Source: Planctomycetota bacterium
GTDB lineage: Bacteria > Planctomycetota > Planctomycetia > Pirellulales > Pirellulaceae
Direction of reading: 5' to 3'
Assembly (NCBI GenBank): GCA_963204915.1
Contig: CAUJHS010000103.1
Location: 1 to 53,088 of the forward strand
DNA: 53,088 nt
Each line of letters opens with the position of its first letter. Within the stretch, counting starts at the first letter, position 1. The notes beneath the pieces are model-generated. The model did not search any database and had not been told where the DNA came from. It saw only the letters and a program-made list of their open reading frames with translations. Positions 8,654 through 18,600 of the stretch are shown here, piece by piece. The translations under genes were made by a program, and so were the position numbers.

Positions 8654-9791
8654 TTGAGTTTCCCGACAATCTGGCGTCCTGTAGGGACGACCGCTCCCAC
8701 TCCAGCACCTGTTGCTGCGTTCGACCAAGCGGTTGCGGTCGGGTTGCCGAATGCTCGATCAGACCGACCTTCGCCGTGGACCCGGGGGCGTATCGTTCGA
8801 CGCCTACTTGATCCAGCGCCGTCATGCTTTCGCGGGGAGCGATGTCGCTTTCCGACGGCGCACTTGTGGATGTCGCTCCCTCCCATTCGCGGTCAGCCAC
8901 GGTAGCGACAGAGCCAAGCGCGGTCGATTTCGCGAACGCGTCCGACGACGTCGATGAATTGTCTTCATCACTTGCCGGTTGTTGGGGAATCGCGTCCTGC
9001 GTCTGAGTTGCCGCCGCCAAGTGCAGTTCCGGCGCCTTCGCATACGCCAAGGGCACAGGCACCTGCCGACCATTTCGAATCCACTCTACCCAAATCACTT
9101 GTAAGTCCGAAAGACTTTCGTAGCCATAATACTTGCGCGTGGTTGCGGTCCAATTATTCGTACGCATTCCTTCACCCACATATTGCACAAACTTTCGCTT
9201 GCCGCCTTGCGCGATAAAAAACTGCGCCAACGCATAACCTTGCGAGTACAGCGGGAGCATGTCGGTTGGATACTCCATCATCGCGAACATCTGATTAAAG
9301 GCGATTCCGCGATTCGTGGTCAAAAACTGAATGAGCAGTTGCTCTTGCTTATGACGTTCGGCCGAATGCTCGACGGTTGTGCATGCTCCTTCGTCCGCCC
9401 AACGTGGCAGCGGGCGGCCAAAATGTGTCGCGAAAATTGTGTGGGTGATTTCGTGCGGCAAAACGGAGTCGAGAATTCGTTCCCGCGACCCTTGGATGGT
9501 CATTCTCCAACCAAAGGGTTGAGTACCCCGAAACATAAAACTTGTCGCTCCTCCCGCCCCAAGATTTGGCGAGACTTGTACCTGGATGGGACAGGGGTCG
9601 CTCCAGGGAGGCAATTCCTTACCTAGCCATTCCACAGCCAAGGTGCGGCGATAGTGCTCGGCGTATTGCCCGATTTCCTGGGCCAACTGCGGGGTCGGGG
9701 CGCTGACAATAAAGAATTCCGTGCGGTAGCTGGCGCCAAGTGAAAACAAGGCGCAGATCGCCACGATCGGGCGCAATATGCGAGCGTCCAT
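8643..9791 (-). CDS. Secreted HExxH metallopeptidase-like protein
   Basis: A 382-residue protein. The N-terminus (MDARILRPIVAICALFSLGAS) is a signal peptide. The catalytic motif is HEITHT at about residue 115, with a third-ligand Glu in RWADEGACTTVEH some 20 residues on, the gluzincin-type arrangement. The middle (SQGYALAQFFIAQGGKRKF) is also typical of planctomycete HExxH peptidases. The last 120 residues are low-complexity, rich in Ser, Thr and Ala, and probably unfolded. Start ATG at 9791 was chosen because the signal peptide begins there. It overlaps the convergent Hsp70 gene by 11 bases. The substrate is unknown. Confidence 0.8.
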   Translation of the reverse strand: MDARILRPIVAICALFSLGASYRTEFFIVSAPTPQLAQEIGQYAEHYRRTLAVEWLGKELPPWSDPCPIQVQVSPNLGAGGATSFMFRGTQPFGWRMTIQGSRERILDSVLPHEITHTIFATHFGRPLPRWADEGACTTVEHSAERHKQEQLLIQFLTTNRGIAFNQMFAMMEYPTDMLPLYSQGYALAQFFIAQGGKRKFVQYVGEGMRTNNWTATTRKYYGYESLSDLQVIWVEWIRNGRQVPVPLAYAKAPELHLAAATQTQDAIPQQPASDEDNSSTSSDAFAKSTALGSVATVADREWEGATSTSAPSESDIAPRESMTALDQVGVERYAPGSTAKVGLIEHSATRPQPLGRTQQQVLEWERSSLQDARLSGNSIIR

Positions 9792-10390
9792 GCTCAGGGT
9801 CTCGTTGAGAGGTTGTCGTTGTGCGTCCGCCTCCTGCGGTCGCCACAAGATTTCTGTCTAAGCAAACTTTGCGCCAGGGACGAGGGTTAAGTAACCCACA
9901 CGCGACCGGTGGGCATTTCGCTTGCATTCTCGCAGAACGACTGCGTTTTCAATGCGCCCACCAAGCGGCAAACTTTGTAAGATTTGCAAAGACTACCCAT
10001 TCACCCCAGTTCCCGCCAGACGAATCTACCGCATTTCTTTCGCGATGCCTTTAAACAAATCGATGCATCAACGCCCAGGCTTAAGCTGGGGAATATCGTG
10101 CGTCTCCATAACATTTCCCGTTTCGGCACGATGATTAACGAGCCGGTTCCCACATAATCAAGATCGGCGCCAACCATCCGCAACCAAGGCGGATTCGATG
10201 TGCTCGAGACCACCAATAGTCGCGAACATGTGAATCGTTACAATGGTCATTAACACGTGGTTGATTCTAAACGAGCCACATTGTCATTCGCCGTCAATTA
10301 GTATCCGATGCCAAAGCTTTCCAGGGCCGTCAAAGCGAAGCGAGACATCGTACAGCCTGGCCGATAACACACCCTATCGACGAACACCAC
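9792..10390. other. Long intergenic region before tRNA-Arg
   Basis: About 600 bases. The short frames on both strands have no recognisable domain and no good ribosome site, so I see no gene. The region separates the leftward peptidase gene from tRNA-Arg. Confidence 0.5.
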
Positions 10391-10467
<77 letters not shown>

Positions 10468-10591
10468 CTGCGGCAGATGGTTTGAATTGATGGGCACAAC
10501 GGCATTCGAGGTGGGACGCGTGTTTGTTTGAGGACTCGCAACCACTTTCATTTTTAGACTGGTTATGGGAGTGCGCTTTTCGACCAAAAGC

Positions 10592-10912
10592 TCACTTTAG
10601 CAAAACTAGGAGCATGACGAGTGGAGTTTTCGCCCGAATGCTGTGACGAAGACCTGCTGGCATGTGAACCCATGCTCCCGCAGCGGCGTCGTGCTTGACA
10701 TCACCCAGTCCCACCATGGCCTCGCCTTGAACAAAATACAACATCGCGGGCTTCGATGCCGTATGCTCCGACAGTTCCTGGCCTGGGCCAAAACCAAATA
10801 CGACCGCTTTGACATTTTCGTCCTGGTAAATCGTGCGGCTAAGAATGCCATCCGTGGGTGGTGCGGCCTCTTGCGCAAGATTTTGAAAATAGGCGAAATC
10901 CATGGTCCGCAT
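10592..10912 (-). CDS. Small cupin-domain protein
   Basis: A 106-residue single-domain cupin. The first cupin motif is visible as GPGQELSEHTASKPAMLYFVQGE and the second as HMPAGLRHSI; the usual metal-binding His pair is reduced (SEHTAS gives one His, and the second His of the HxH is replaced), so metal binding is uncertain. Proteins like this often bind small molecules or control a partner enzyme. An AGGAG sits close to the ATG at 10912; the next in-frame ATG, at 10903, is an alternative start nine bases on. It lies alone between tRNA-Arg and tRNA-Phe, on the opposite strand. Confidence 0.8.
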   Translation of the reverse strand: MRTMDFAYFQNLAQEAAPPTDGILSRTIYQDENVKAVVFGFGPGQELSEHTASKPAMLYFVQGEAMVGLGDVKHDAAAGAWVHMPAGLRHSIRAKTPLVMLLVLLK

Positions 10913-11083
10913 TTCTCCTGGAAGGCGTTCTCTTTACTCCGGCATTATACCTTTCAGGCAGGTTGACTACGACGCAACATGGCAGAAGCCCTTCGTTAAA
11001 TGGTGCTTCTTGTCCTACCACTGAAGGGCCGCCATACCGACTTGTCGCTGCGACGTTTTATGTTAAACTTTTCCCATGCGTCT

Positions 11084-11156
<73 letters not shown>

Positions 11157-11162
11157 CTTTGG

Positions 11163-11199
11163 AAAAGGCCAGGAAACTCAATGTTTTCTGGCCTTTTTT
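11163..11199 (+). terminator. Rho-independent terminator after tRNA-Phe
   Basis: AAAAGGCCAG pairs with CTGGCCTTTT around a short loop, followed by T residues, seven bases after the tRNA. Confidence 0.85.
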
Positions 11200-11529
11200 A
11201 ATGCGCTGCCGTTGCGAGGCGCACACCATCTGACACCAGTTGACACCCGTTAAAACACCCGCTCAGGTGTAGTCTACACCCGGCCCGTTTGGACCAACGG
11301 ATCATGGATTGTTGGCCTCGCTTCGGTTTCCCGTCAACAAGCCGACAAGTTAAGGACCGTGCTGTTGAATGACGGAACAAGATCACGTAAGTTTTCCATG
11401 TACTTACTCGCTTATCGTTGCCTCTACCGTGCAGCGATAGCGCCCACGGATCGGACCGTTGTACCTTGTTGGTCCGACCCTTTTCTTTTGCGCCGCAACC
11501 TGGTCCGCGTGGATTTCCCGTCGCGGGCA
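11200..11529. other. Stretch without a recognisable gene
   Basis: An open frame from 11359 runs into the tungstate-binding protein remnant, but its first 57 residues do not look like a signal peptide or any domain. This is probably the eroded 5' part of that gene or unrelated DNA brought next to it. Confidence 0.4.
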
Positions 11530-12100
11530 ATGAACCCACGTGCGACGACAACTGGAATCCGCGACAGCGGACTGCTGGATGTGCTGGTGCCGATGTCCCA
11601 ACCTCAAACTGGAATTGAGTTAAAGGTCGTGGCGGTGGGTAGCGGACAGGCGATTGAATTGGGGCGACGAGGCGACGCCGACTTGCTTTTAACCCATGCC
11701 CCGGATGCCGAGGAGCAGTTTATCGCGGAGGGCCACGGCTTGGAACGGCGACTCGTCATGTACAACGACTTCGTACTCGTCGGGCCAAAGTTCGATCCGG
11801 CCCGAGTCAGCGGAGAGCCGTCGATTGGAGCGGCGTTCACGCGAATCGCCAAGAAAGTATCGCCCTTTGTCTCGCGCGGCGATGATTCAGGGACCCACAT
11901 GCAGGAGAAGAAGATTTGGAAGGAGGCTGGAATCGAGTCGAAAGGCGACTGGTACTTCCAAGCTGGATCGGGGATGGCCCAGACGCTTCGTATCGCGAGC
12001 GAGAGAGGGGCCTATACGCGAGGTCCAGCGGGCGATTGCAGAGTTTGGGGTCGATAAGTTCGGGGAGCCGCTATTCTTCCCGCAGAATACATCGGAGTGA
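11530..12100 (+). pseudogene. Broken tungstate-binding ABC transporter protein (TupA-like)
   Basis: The stretch from MNPRATTTGIRDSGLLDVLV through VVAVGSGQAIELGRRGDADL, VMYNDFVLVGP and SRGDDSGTH matches TupA-type periplasmic tungstate-binding proteins, which feed a TupBC importer. Two faults make it a pseudogene. No signal peptide is present ahead of the first strand. After GAYT (about 12017) the frame shifts and some 50 family residues are missing; the true C-terminus, VQRAIAEFGVDKFGEPLFF, resumes in another frame and stops at 12100. No tupB or tupC is adjacent. It lies just after tRNA-Phe, where the metal island starts. Confidence 0.75.
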
Positions 12101-12350
12101 CGTACAGGAAAACCAATAACGTCACACGGTGCCTGCCTGTTCCCCATGAACTCGGGCGCGGCCACTTCGCCTCTGCTTCGGGTTCGCCAAGGCGCGCCAA
12201 ACCTTCAACTTAATCGTCTCAGGAACGGCTAGCCCGATATGCTATCATCGTTCGCGAGGAAATCGAGCGCGTGTCCTAGTGTTTCGCCGTTTGCTTTGCA
12301 TCGGCGATCTTACCCGTCGATGATCGGGCTGCGTTCAACAGGCCGAACCA
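12101..12350. other. Intergenic region before the arsenate reductase gene
   Basis: No domain or confident promoter was recognised. No arsR-type regulator gene is present here, which is unusual for an ars locus. Confidence 0.4.
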
Positions 12351-12419
12351 ATGGCAGAAGTCAGGGACGAAATCGAGCAACGGATAACTCAAAAGTTAAA
12401 CGAGGCGGCCGATGGCTGA
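12351..12419 (+). CDS. Possible 22-residue leader ORF overlapping arsC
   Basis: ATG at 12351 opens a short helical peptide (MAEVRDEIEQRITQKLNEAA, then DG) whose stop TGA lies inside the start region of arsC, with an eight-base overlap. The ribosome site is weak. It could be a coupled leader or the eroded end of a lost gene; it could equally be chance. Confidence 0.25.
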   Translation: MAEVRDEIEQRITQKLNEAADG

Positions 12420-12807
12420 CAAGAAGCGAATACTATTCGTTTGCGTTGAAAACTCCAACCGCAGCCAAATGGCGGAAGCGTTCGCCCGCATCCACGGCGG
12501 CGACAGGATAGAAGCGCATAGTGCCGGCTCCCGCCCTTCGGGCGTTGTGAATCCCAAAACCGTTGAAGCAATGCGGGAGAAGGGATACGACCTAACGCAA
12601 CACGGTTCAAAGTCTCTCGACGAAATCCCACCCGGCGAATACGACGTTGCAGTAACAATGGGCTGCGGCGATAGCTGCCCGTTGGTGAGGGCGAAGCGCC
12701 GGGAGGAATGGCAGATTCCTGATCCCAAAAATCTAACCCGCGAGGAGTTTCGAGCAGTACGCGACCTTATCGAAAAGAAAGTTACCGATCTCTTACAAAC
12801 GCTTTAA
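12412..12807 (+). CDS. arsC: Arsenate reductase, low-molecular-weight phosphatase type
   Basis: A 131-residue cytosolic enzyme that reduces arsenate to arsenite. The phosphatase loop CVENSNRS (nucleophile Cys11, Arg17) is followed by the resolving cysteines Cys85 and Cys89 in MGCGDSCP and by the general-acid Asp in IPDPKNLT. This three-Cys layout is that of the thioredoxin-coupled ArsC of Staphylococcus type. The length is normal. There is no arsB, acr3 or arsM next to it in this window; instead a four-span membrane protein follows after 22 bases, probably in the same transcript. Substrate assignment by motif is firm; regulation is not visible. Confidence 0.9.
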   Translation: MADKKRILFVCVENSNRSQMAEAFARIHGGDRIEAHSAGSRPSGVVNPKTVEAMREKGYDLTQHGSKSLDEIPPGEYDVAVTMGCGDSCPLVRAKRREEWQIPDPKNLTREEFRAVRDLIEKKVTDLLQTL

Positions 12808-12829
12808 GGAACGCCATTCGGCGGCCCAT

Positions 12830-13321
12830 GTGAAACGCTCCCTTAAACCTCCTCAGATTTGGTCCATAGCTGTATTTTTCGGCTGCGGTTTTCTATTGCA
12901 CCTGATCTGGGAGCACGCCCAAATGCCGTTGTACGCGGGCTTTCCCTTCTCATCGCTAGGAACTCGCGAGGCGTTCTTGCGATGTCTTTTCGCCACGGTC
13001 ACGGGCGACATGTTGTTCATGCTGGTTCTGTATTTGACTCTCGCAGTGATTCACGAGAACCTCGGATGGTCGAGTGATCCCGCCGCCTATGAGCGTCCAG
13101 CGACGTGGGCCGTGACGCCATTGGTCGGCAGCCTCCTTGCTGTTGCCTTTGAACTTTGGGCGGTGTACGTGGCTCATCGTTGGGAATACGACTCCATGCC
13201 CATCCTTCCCGTAGTTCGCGTCGGCCTAACGCCCGTCCTGCAAATGATCGTGATCCCGGTCGTGACCATTGCCGTGTGTCGCTGGACGCTTCCGTCGAAT
13301 GACCCGCGAAACGAGGGGTGA
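12830..13321 (+). CDS. Multi-span membrane protein of unknown family
   Basis: A 163-residue protein with four predicted membrane segments: IWSIAVFFGCGFLLHLIWEH, ATVTGDMLFMLVLYLTLAV, TPLVGSLLAVAFELWAVYVA and GLTPVLQMIVIPVVTIAV. Possible ligand side chains sit in or near the membrane (HLIWEH, Met, Glu-Trp). It lies 22 bases after arsC with no promoter between, so it may share the arsenic or metal role, but no known arsenite permease motif is present. The ATG start and the size fit a complete gene. Confidence 0.65.
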   Translation: MKRSLKPPQIWSIAVFFGCGFLLHLIWEHAQMPLYAGFPFSSLGTREAFLRCLFATVTGDMLFMLVLYLTLAVIHENLGWSSDPAAYERPATWAVTPLVGSLLAVAFELWAVYVAHRWEYDSMPILPVVRVGLTPVLQMIVIPVVTIAVCRWTLPSNDPRNEG

Positions 13322-13422
13322 GCTTCCGGGTGCTGCTTCCCTATTCGCCCTTGGAGGCCAATTGGAGCAGTGAGCAACTGGAACGGATTTTGCTTGTTTT
13401 GCCGGCTTTTCCTTAAGTCCGC

Positions 13423-13450
13423 TTGACCCGGTGGCCGATGGTCGTAAGAA
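13423..13450 (+). promoter_or_regulatory. Possible promoter of the first metal-efflux operon
   Basis: TTGACC (13423-13428) is separated by 16 bases from TAAGAA (13445-13450), about 25 bases before the ATG of the Cys-rich protein gene. The -35 is good, the -10 only partial. Confidence 0.35.
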
Positions 13451-13474
13451 TACGGGAAATCCCTCGGCGAACGT

Positions 13475-13870
13475 ATGCACGCATTTATTTCCAACGCGAT
13501 GGCGGCTTGGCTAGTCATCCTGGCAGTGTCAGGATGGTGCCATTCCACGTCCGACGGCGTGTCTGATTCGTCGAAACCCAACGTGGTGGCGTGTTGCAAG
13601 CACTGCGATCACCAAACTGGCAAGGAAAATCAACCAGCCGCGCCTCGTCAACCGCGAACGGATTGTCACGGAGTCTGCATTTACCTGCCCGTGCAGGAGT
13701 CGCAAGTCGATAGCACGCCCGTACTTTTGCCATTTGACTTCGCGGCGATCATTCCGTCGTTGGAGGGGTCCCAGGTCGCAGCCGCGCTTTCTTGGGAGCG
13801 GTCGTGCGACCCAATGCAGTCTGAGCCGCCGTTGCGGCTTCATCTTTTACATCAAATCATGCTGATTTGA
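13475..13870 (+). CDS. Cys/His-rich secreted protein (operon head, first of five related)
   Basis: A 131-residue protein with an N-terminal signal sequence (MAAWLVILAVSGW after a short start) followed by a small Cys/His cluster ACCKHCDHQ and later DCHGVC. The C-terminus ends in a hydrophobic, conserved-looking tail RLHLLHQIMLI. A similar design (signal, CCxHH, QCHGSKC, tail RAHLLLRVLLI) is seen in the gene at 44055, also at the head of an RND operon. I know no named family. It lies 136 bases before the RND adaptor gene, and its likely role is binding a soft metal ion in the envelope. Confidence 0.7.
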   Translation: MHAFISNAMAAWLVILAVSGWCHSTSDGVSDSSKPNVVACCKHCDHQTGKENQPAAPRQPRTDCHGVCIYLPVQESQVDSTPVLLPFDFAAIIPSLEGSQVAAALSWERSCDPMQSEPPLRLHLLHQIMLI

Positions 13871-14006
13871 TGCTTCTCGCCTCTTGCTGATCCCTTTGCG
13901 GTCGTTGCTGCGCTTAATAATCGGCGTCGGCAATTCTTGGGGCTTGAGGAACGCTGCTCTGGTACGAGCCGCGTCCACTTCGGGACATTTCCGAGGACTT
14001 CCACCT

Positions 14007-15659
14007 ATGTCTACGATCACACAACGCGAACGAATCACCCCTGCGCCGAGTCCGCCCGTCGCCGCTCCCGCGCGCCCGCGTCGTACTTCGGCAATTTGGC
14101 AGTGGCTTGGCCGTACCACTCCAACCGCTGCCATTGTAACCGTTCTTGCGGCGCTGGCTGCTTGGGGACACCGCAATGAATGGACAGTGCCCAAGTTCTC
14201 GGCCCTCATCGGCAACGAGGCGGCCGAGGCTGAGGATTGGTGTAAGGACCACAACGTCCCAGAATCCGAGTGCATCGAGTGTATCCCTGGCCTGCTCCCG
14301 CCCGCCAAAGACTACGGCTGGTGCAAGGTACATGGCGTGGCTCAGTGTCCGTTGGAACACCCCAACATTGCGCAGGTCAAGACTCCTCCCGTTGTCACAC
14401 CGGCCATGCTTGAGCGGGCCAACCGTGCTTTGGCGCTCAAGCCCAGAGCCGAGAACAACAGTCGATGTACGCTGCATCAGCGGCGAATTCAGTTCGCATC
14501 CGTGGAAGCCATCGAAAAGACCGGAGTGGACATCGCGGTTGTGCAGGAACGCCCCGTTATCGAGGCCATCGTCGCCAACGGAGAGGTCGTCTACGACCAA
14601 ACCAGGATGGCTCAATTGTCGAGCCGCGTAAGCGGTACGGTCTGGCGAGTAGAGAAGCACGTCGGCGACCGCGTCCAAAAGGGCGAGGTGCTGGCTCTCG
14701 TCGATGCCGCCGAGGTGGGGCGGGCGAAGACCGAGTTATTGCAAGCTATGACGCAACTACGCTTGAACCAATCGAACTTGGAACGATTACGACCTCTGAC
14801 ACAACAAGGGGCCGTGGAGCGACGCCGTTTGATTGAAGTCGAGGCCGCGTATCAGGAATCGCAAATCCGCTTGCAAAGCGCCCAACAGACCTTGGTCAAC
14901 CTTGGCCTCCCGGTTCGGATCGAGGTCTTCGCCAATCTGGACATCGACGAGGTTTCCCAACGAATTCGATTCCTTGGTCTGCCCGTAGATTTAGTCTCCC
15001 GCCTCGACGCCACATCGACGACCTCGAACCTGTTCCCGCTCCGATCACCGCTTGATGGAGTAGTTATTGACCGTGGCCGCCAGATTGTTGAGGGAGAAGT
15101 GGTGGACACCAGCGCTGTTCTATTCAGCGTCGCCGATGTAAGTCGTCTCTGGCTGACATTGGCCGTGCGACAGGAGGACGTGAAGTACGTCTCGCTTGGA
15201 CAACCTGTGCGCTTCCGGCCCAGCGACAGCAAGAATGAGCCGGAAATCGTCGGTTTGGTCGGATGGATCAGCACTGCGGCGGACGATCAGACTCGGACAT
15301 TAAAGGTTCGCGTGGATTTGCCCAATGCGGACGGTCGGCTACACGCCAACACGTTTGGGGTGGGGCGAATTGTGCTGCGCGACGAACCCAGCGTCGTTGT
15401 GGTTCCCAGCGAGGCTGTCCATTGGGACGGATGCTGCAACATCGTGTTCGTTCGAGACAAGGACTTTTTCAAGGAGGGCGCCCCCAAGTTCTTCCATATT
15501 CGCAAAGTGCGAGTCGGGGTTAAGGAGGGAGATACCACCGAAATCATCGCCGGCTTACTGCCCGGCGAAGTGATCGCTAGTAAGAACAGTGTCGTGCTCG
15601 AAGCACAACTGCTCAAGAGCAACCTGGGGGCGGGCTGCGCCTGCGTTGAGGGACACTAA
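14007..15659 (+). CDS. RND efflux periplasmic adaptor with N-terminal Cys/His knuckles
   Basis: A 550-residue membrane fusion protein of the CusB/CzcB type, linking an RND pump to an outer-membrane channel. An N-terminal membrane span (about residues 40-53) is followed by two metal-binding knuckles: C79-H82-C89-C92 and C106-H109-C114-H118. Then come the usual hairpin and lipoyl parts (about 190-350; motifs VSGTVWRVEKHVGDRVQKGE and SPLDGVVIDRGRQIVEGE) and the beta-barrel domain to the C-terminus, which ends in the odd CACVEGH. The start at 14007 has GAGGA nine bases upstream. The first knuckle has the same spacing as those of the lipoprotein at 18851. It is followed by the RND gene after 39 bases. 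Confidence 0.9.
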   Translation: MSTITQRERITPAPSPPVAAPARPRRTSAIWQWLGRTTPTAAIVTVLAALAAWGHRNEWTVPKFSALIGNEAAEAEDWCKDHNVPESECIECIPGLLPPAKDYGWCKVHGVAQCPLEHPNIAQVKTPPVVTPAMLERANRALALKPRAENNSRCTLHQRRIQFASVEAIEKTGVDIAVVQERPVIEAIVANGEVVYDQTRMAQLSSRVSGTVWRVEKHVGDRVQKGEVLALVDAAEVGRAKTELLQAMTQLRLNQSNLERLRPLTQQGAVERRRLIEVEAAYQESQIRLQSAQQTLVNLGLPVRIEVFANLDIDEVSQRIRFLGLPVDLVSRLDATSTTSNLFPLRSPLDGVVIDRGRQIVEGEVVDTSAVLFSVADVSRLWLTLAVRQEDVKYVSLGQPVRFRPSDSKNEPEIVGLVGWISTAADDQTRTLKVRVDLPNADGRLHANTFGVGRIVLRDEPSVVVVPSEAVHWDGCCNIVFVRDKDFFKEGAPKFFHIRKVRVGVKEGDTTEIIAGLLPGEVIASKNSVVLEAQLLKSNLGAGCACVEGH

Positions 15660-15698
15660 TAGCAAGGAAGCCTTTCGAGATCGCAAAGGGACGCAGCC

Positions 15699-18600
15699 GT
15701 GTTGAACTGGATCATCGACTTTTCGTTGCGACACCGTTTCCTCGTGATTGCGGGCGTGGTCGCACTGGCGGCAGCGGGCGGCCTGTCGCTTCGCTTCCTG
15801 AACATCGACGCCTTCCCGGACACGACGCCGGTCCAAGTGCAAATCAACACCGCCGCGCCGGCCCTTGGCCCCGAGGAAGTTGAGCAGCGGATCACCTTCC
15901 CAATCGAACAGGCGATTGGCGGACTCCCCGGCCTAGAGAACATGCGGTCGGTTTCAAAGTTCGGCTTCTCGCAAGTCGTGGTCACGTTCGAGGACGGCAC
16001 CGACATTTACTTCGCACGGCAACTCATCAACGAGCGGCTGGCCAGCGTCGAACTTGCCGACGGAATCGACCGCCCAAAAATGGGACCTGTCGCCACGGGC
16101 CTTGGCGAAGTCTTCCATTACGTCGTCACGGGCGCGGGAAATGACATCACGGAACTGCGCACCATCCACGACTGGATCATTAAGCCCAAAATGCGGACCG
16201 TCTCAGGGACCGCGGAGATCAACAGTTGGGGCGGCTACGAGAAGCAGTACCAGGTCCGCATCAATCCCAACCTGCTCATCAAGCACGATCTTACGTTTGA
16301 CGAGGTGGTACGCGCCGTCCAAGAGAACAACCGCAATGTCGGCGCGGGAAACGTTCGTGAAGGAACGCGCTCGGTCTTGGTGCAAGGGGTGGGGCGAACC
16401 GTCAATGTCGAGCAGATCGCCGGAATTGTCGTGACCGCCAAGGATGGCGTGCCTATTCGTGTTGGCGACGTAGCGGAAGTGACGATCGGATCGGAGATTC
16501 GTCGTGGAGCGGTCACGGCGGACGGCAAGGGCGAAGTGGTTATGGGGCTGGGCTTCATGCTCATGGGTGAGAACACCCACGAAGTTGCCTGGTCCATGAA
16601 GCACCGCCTAGATGAGATCAAGGCTACGCTTCCACCGAATGTGGAGGTCGAGACGGTCTATGACCGGACCGAACTGGTGGATTACGTCATCCACACGGTC
16701 AAGAACAACCTCTTCGAGGGCGGGTTGCTGGTGATCGCGGTGCTGTTCGCCTTTTTGGGCAATCTCCGCGCCGCTCTCATCGTCGCCTTGGCCATCCCCT
16801 TGTCGATGTTGTTCGCATTCTCGGGAATGCTGCGGTTTGGCATCTCGGCCAGTCTCCTAAGCCTGGGGGCGATCGACTTTGGGATGATTGTCGATAGCTC
16901 GGTGGTGATGGTGGAGAACTGCGTGCGGCACATCGCCCACGGTGACAATCGCCGCCGCCCGATGCTTGACGTGGTGCGCGACGCGGCGGTGGAAGTCCGC
17001 AAGCCGACACTGTTCGGCGAACTCATCATTATGATCGTGTACGTGCCCATCCTCACGCTGGAAGGGGTCGAGGGCAAGCTGTTCCGTCCAATGGCGTTGA
17101 CGGTCATCTTCGCGCTCATTGGCTCGATGGTGTTGTCGATGACTTTGATGCCGGTGCTGGCCAGCTTTTTGCTGCCTCGCCGAATCGAAGAGCGGGAACC
17201 CCTGCTGATGCGGATCGCGCATCGCATCCATGCTCCGATCTTGCGGTTCTCGATGCACCACAAGACCGCCGTCATCGGGTTTGCCGCCTGTGTGCTGTTC
17301 ATTGCGTTTGGATTGATCGCGCCGAATTTGGGTTCGGAGTTCGTGCCCCGGCTCTCCGAAGGCGCGATCGCTATTAACGTGATCCGGCTCACAGGAACGG
17401 ACTTGGAGGATTCGATCAAGTATAACACCCAAATGGAGAAGGCGGTGCTTGCCGCTTTCCCGGACGAGGTGGAGCACGTCTGGAGCCGCATCGGCGCCGC
17501 GGAAATCGCTACTGACCCGATGGGCATTGAACTCACGGATATGTTCATCACGCTAAAACCGCGCAAACAGTGGAAGCGCGCAGATACGCAAGCGGAGCTT
17601 ACGTCTCTTATTGAAAAGCAGCTACGCGACATGCCGGGGCAGCGATTGGCGTTTCTTCAGCCGATTGAGATGCGGATGAACGAGATGGTGTCCGGCTCGC
17701 GCGCCGATCTTGCCGTAAAGCTCTACGGCGACGACCTTGAATTGCTGGCGGCCAAAGGCCAAGAGATTGAGGCAATTATTAGCCGTATTCCCGGCGCGGC
17801 GGATGTGAGCGTGGAGCAAACCACGGGTCAGCCCGTGCTCCAAATCAAGCTCGATCAGGAGCAGTTGGCCCGCTTCGGCGTTCCTGCCAAGGTCGTAACT
17901 GACGTAATCGAATCCATCGGGAGCAAGCCGCTGGGGGAAGTGATCGAAGGCCAGTTGCGATTCCCCTTAGTGGCGCGGCTGCCTGACTCCATGCGTAACG
18001 GCTCCGAGGCGATCTCCTCCATCCTGATCCCCACCGCGTCCGGCGAGCGGTTGCCACTTTCGCGTCTAGCCGATATTCGGGTTGTGGAGGGACCTTCGAC
18101 CATTACGCGAGAATGGGGCCAGCGTCGAATCACGGTCTCGGCCAACGTCCGAGGCCGCGATATGGGGAGCTTTGTCGCGGAAGCGGAGCAGCGAATGCAG
18201 GATCAATTGGAGTTGCCGCCCGGCCGGTATTTTTATGAATTCGGCGGCCAGTTCGAGCACCTCCAGCGAGCGCGCACGCGGCTGATGATCGTGGTTCCAG
18301 TCGCGGCGATTCTGATCTTCACCTTGCTCTATTTGACCTACCACAATATCGTGGACGCCCTACGTGTCTTCACCGGGGTTCCCTTCGGCTGGGTCGGCGG
18401 CATTTTTGCTCTGTGGTTGCGGGACATGCCGTTCTCGATTTCTGCGGCAATCGGCTTCATCGCCCTTTCGGGCGTGGCGGTGCTAGACGACATGATCCTT
18501 GTGTCTTACGTGCGGCAATTGCGGGAGCGGGGGAGGTCACTGGACGACGCGGTGATGGAGGCCGCAATTACGCGATTGCGGCCGGTGCTAATGACGACCC

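Noticed and set aside
16682-17632. 316-codon frame antisense to the first RND pump
   Set aside because: Shadow of the CzcA-type gene; rich in Ser and Arg with no recognisable fold.
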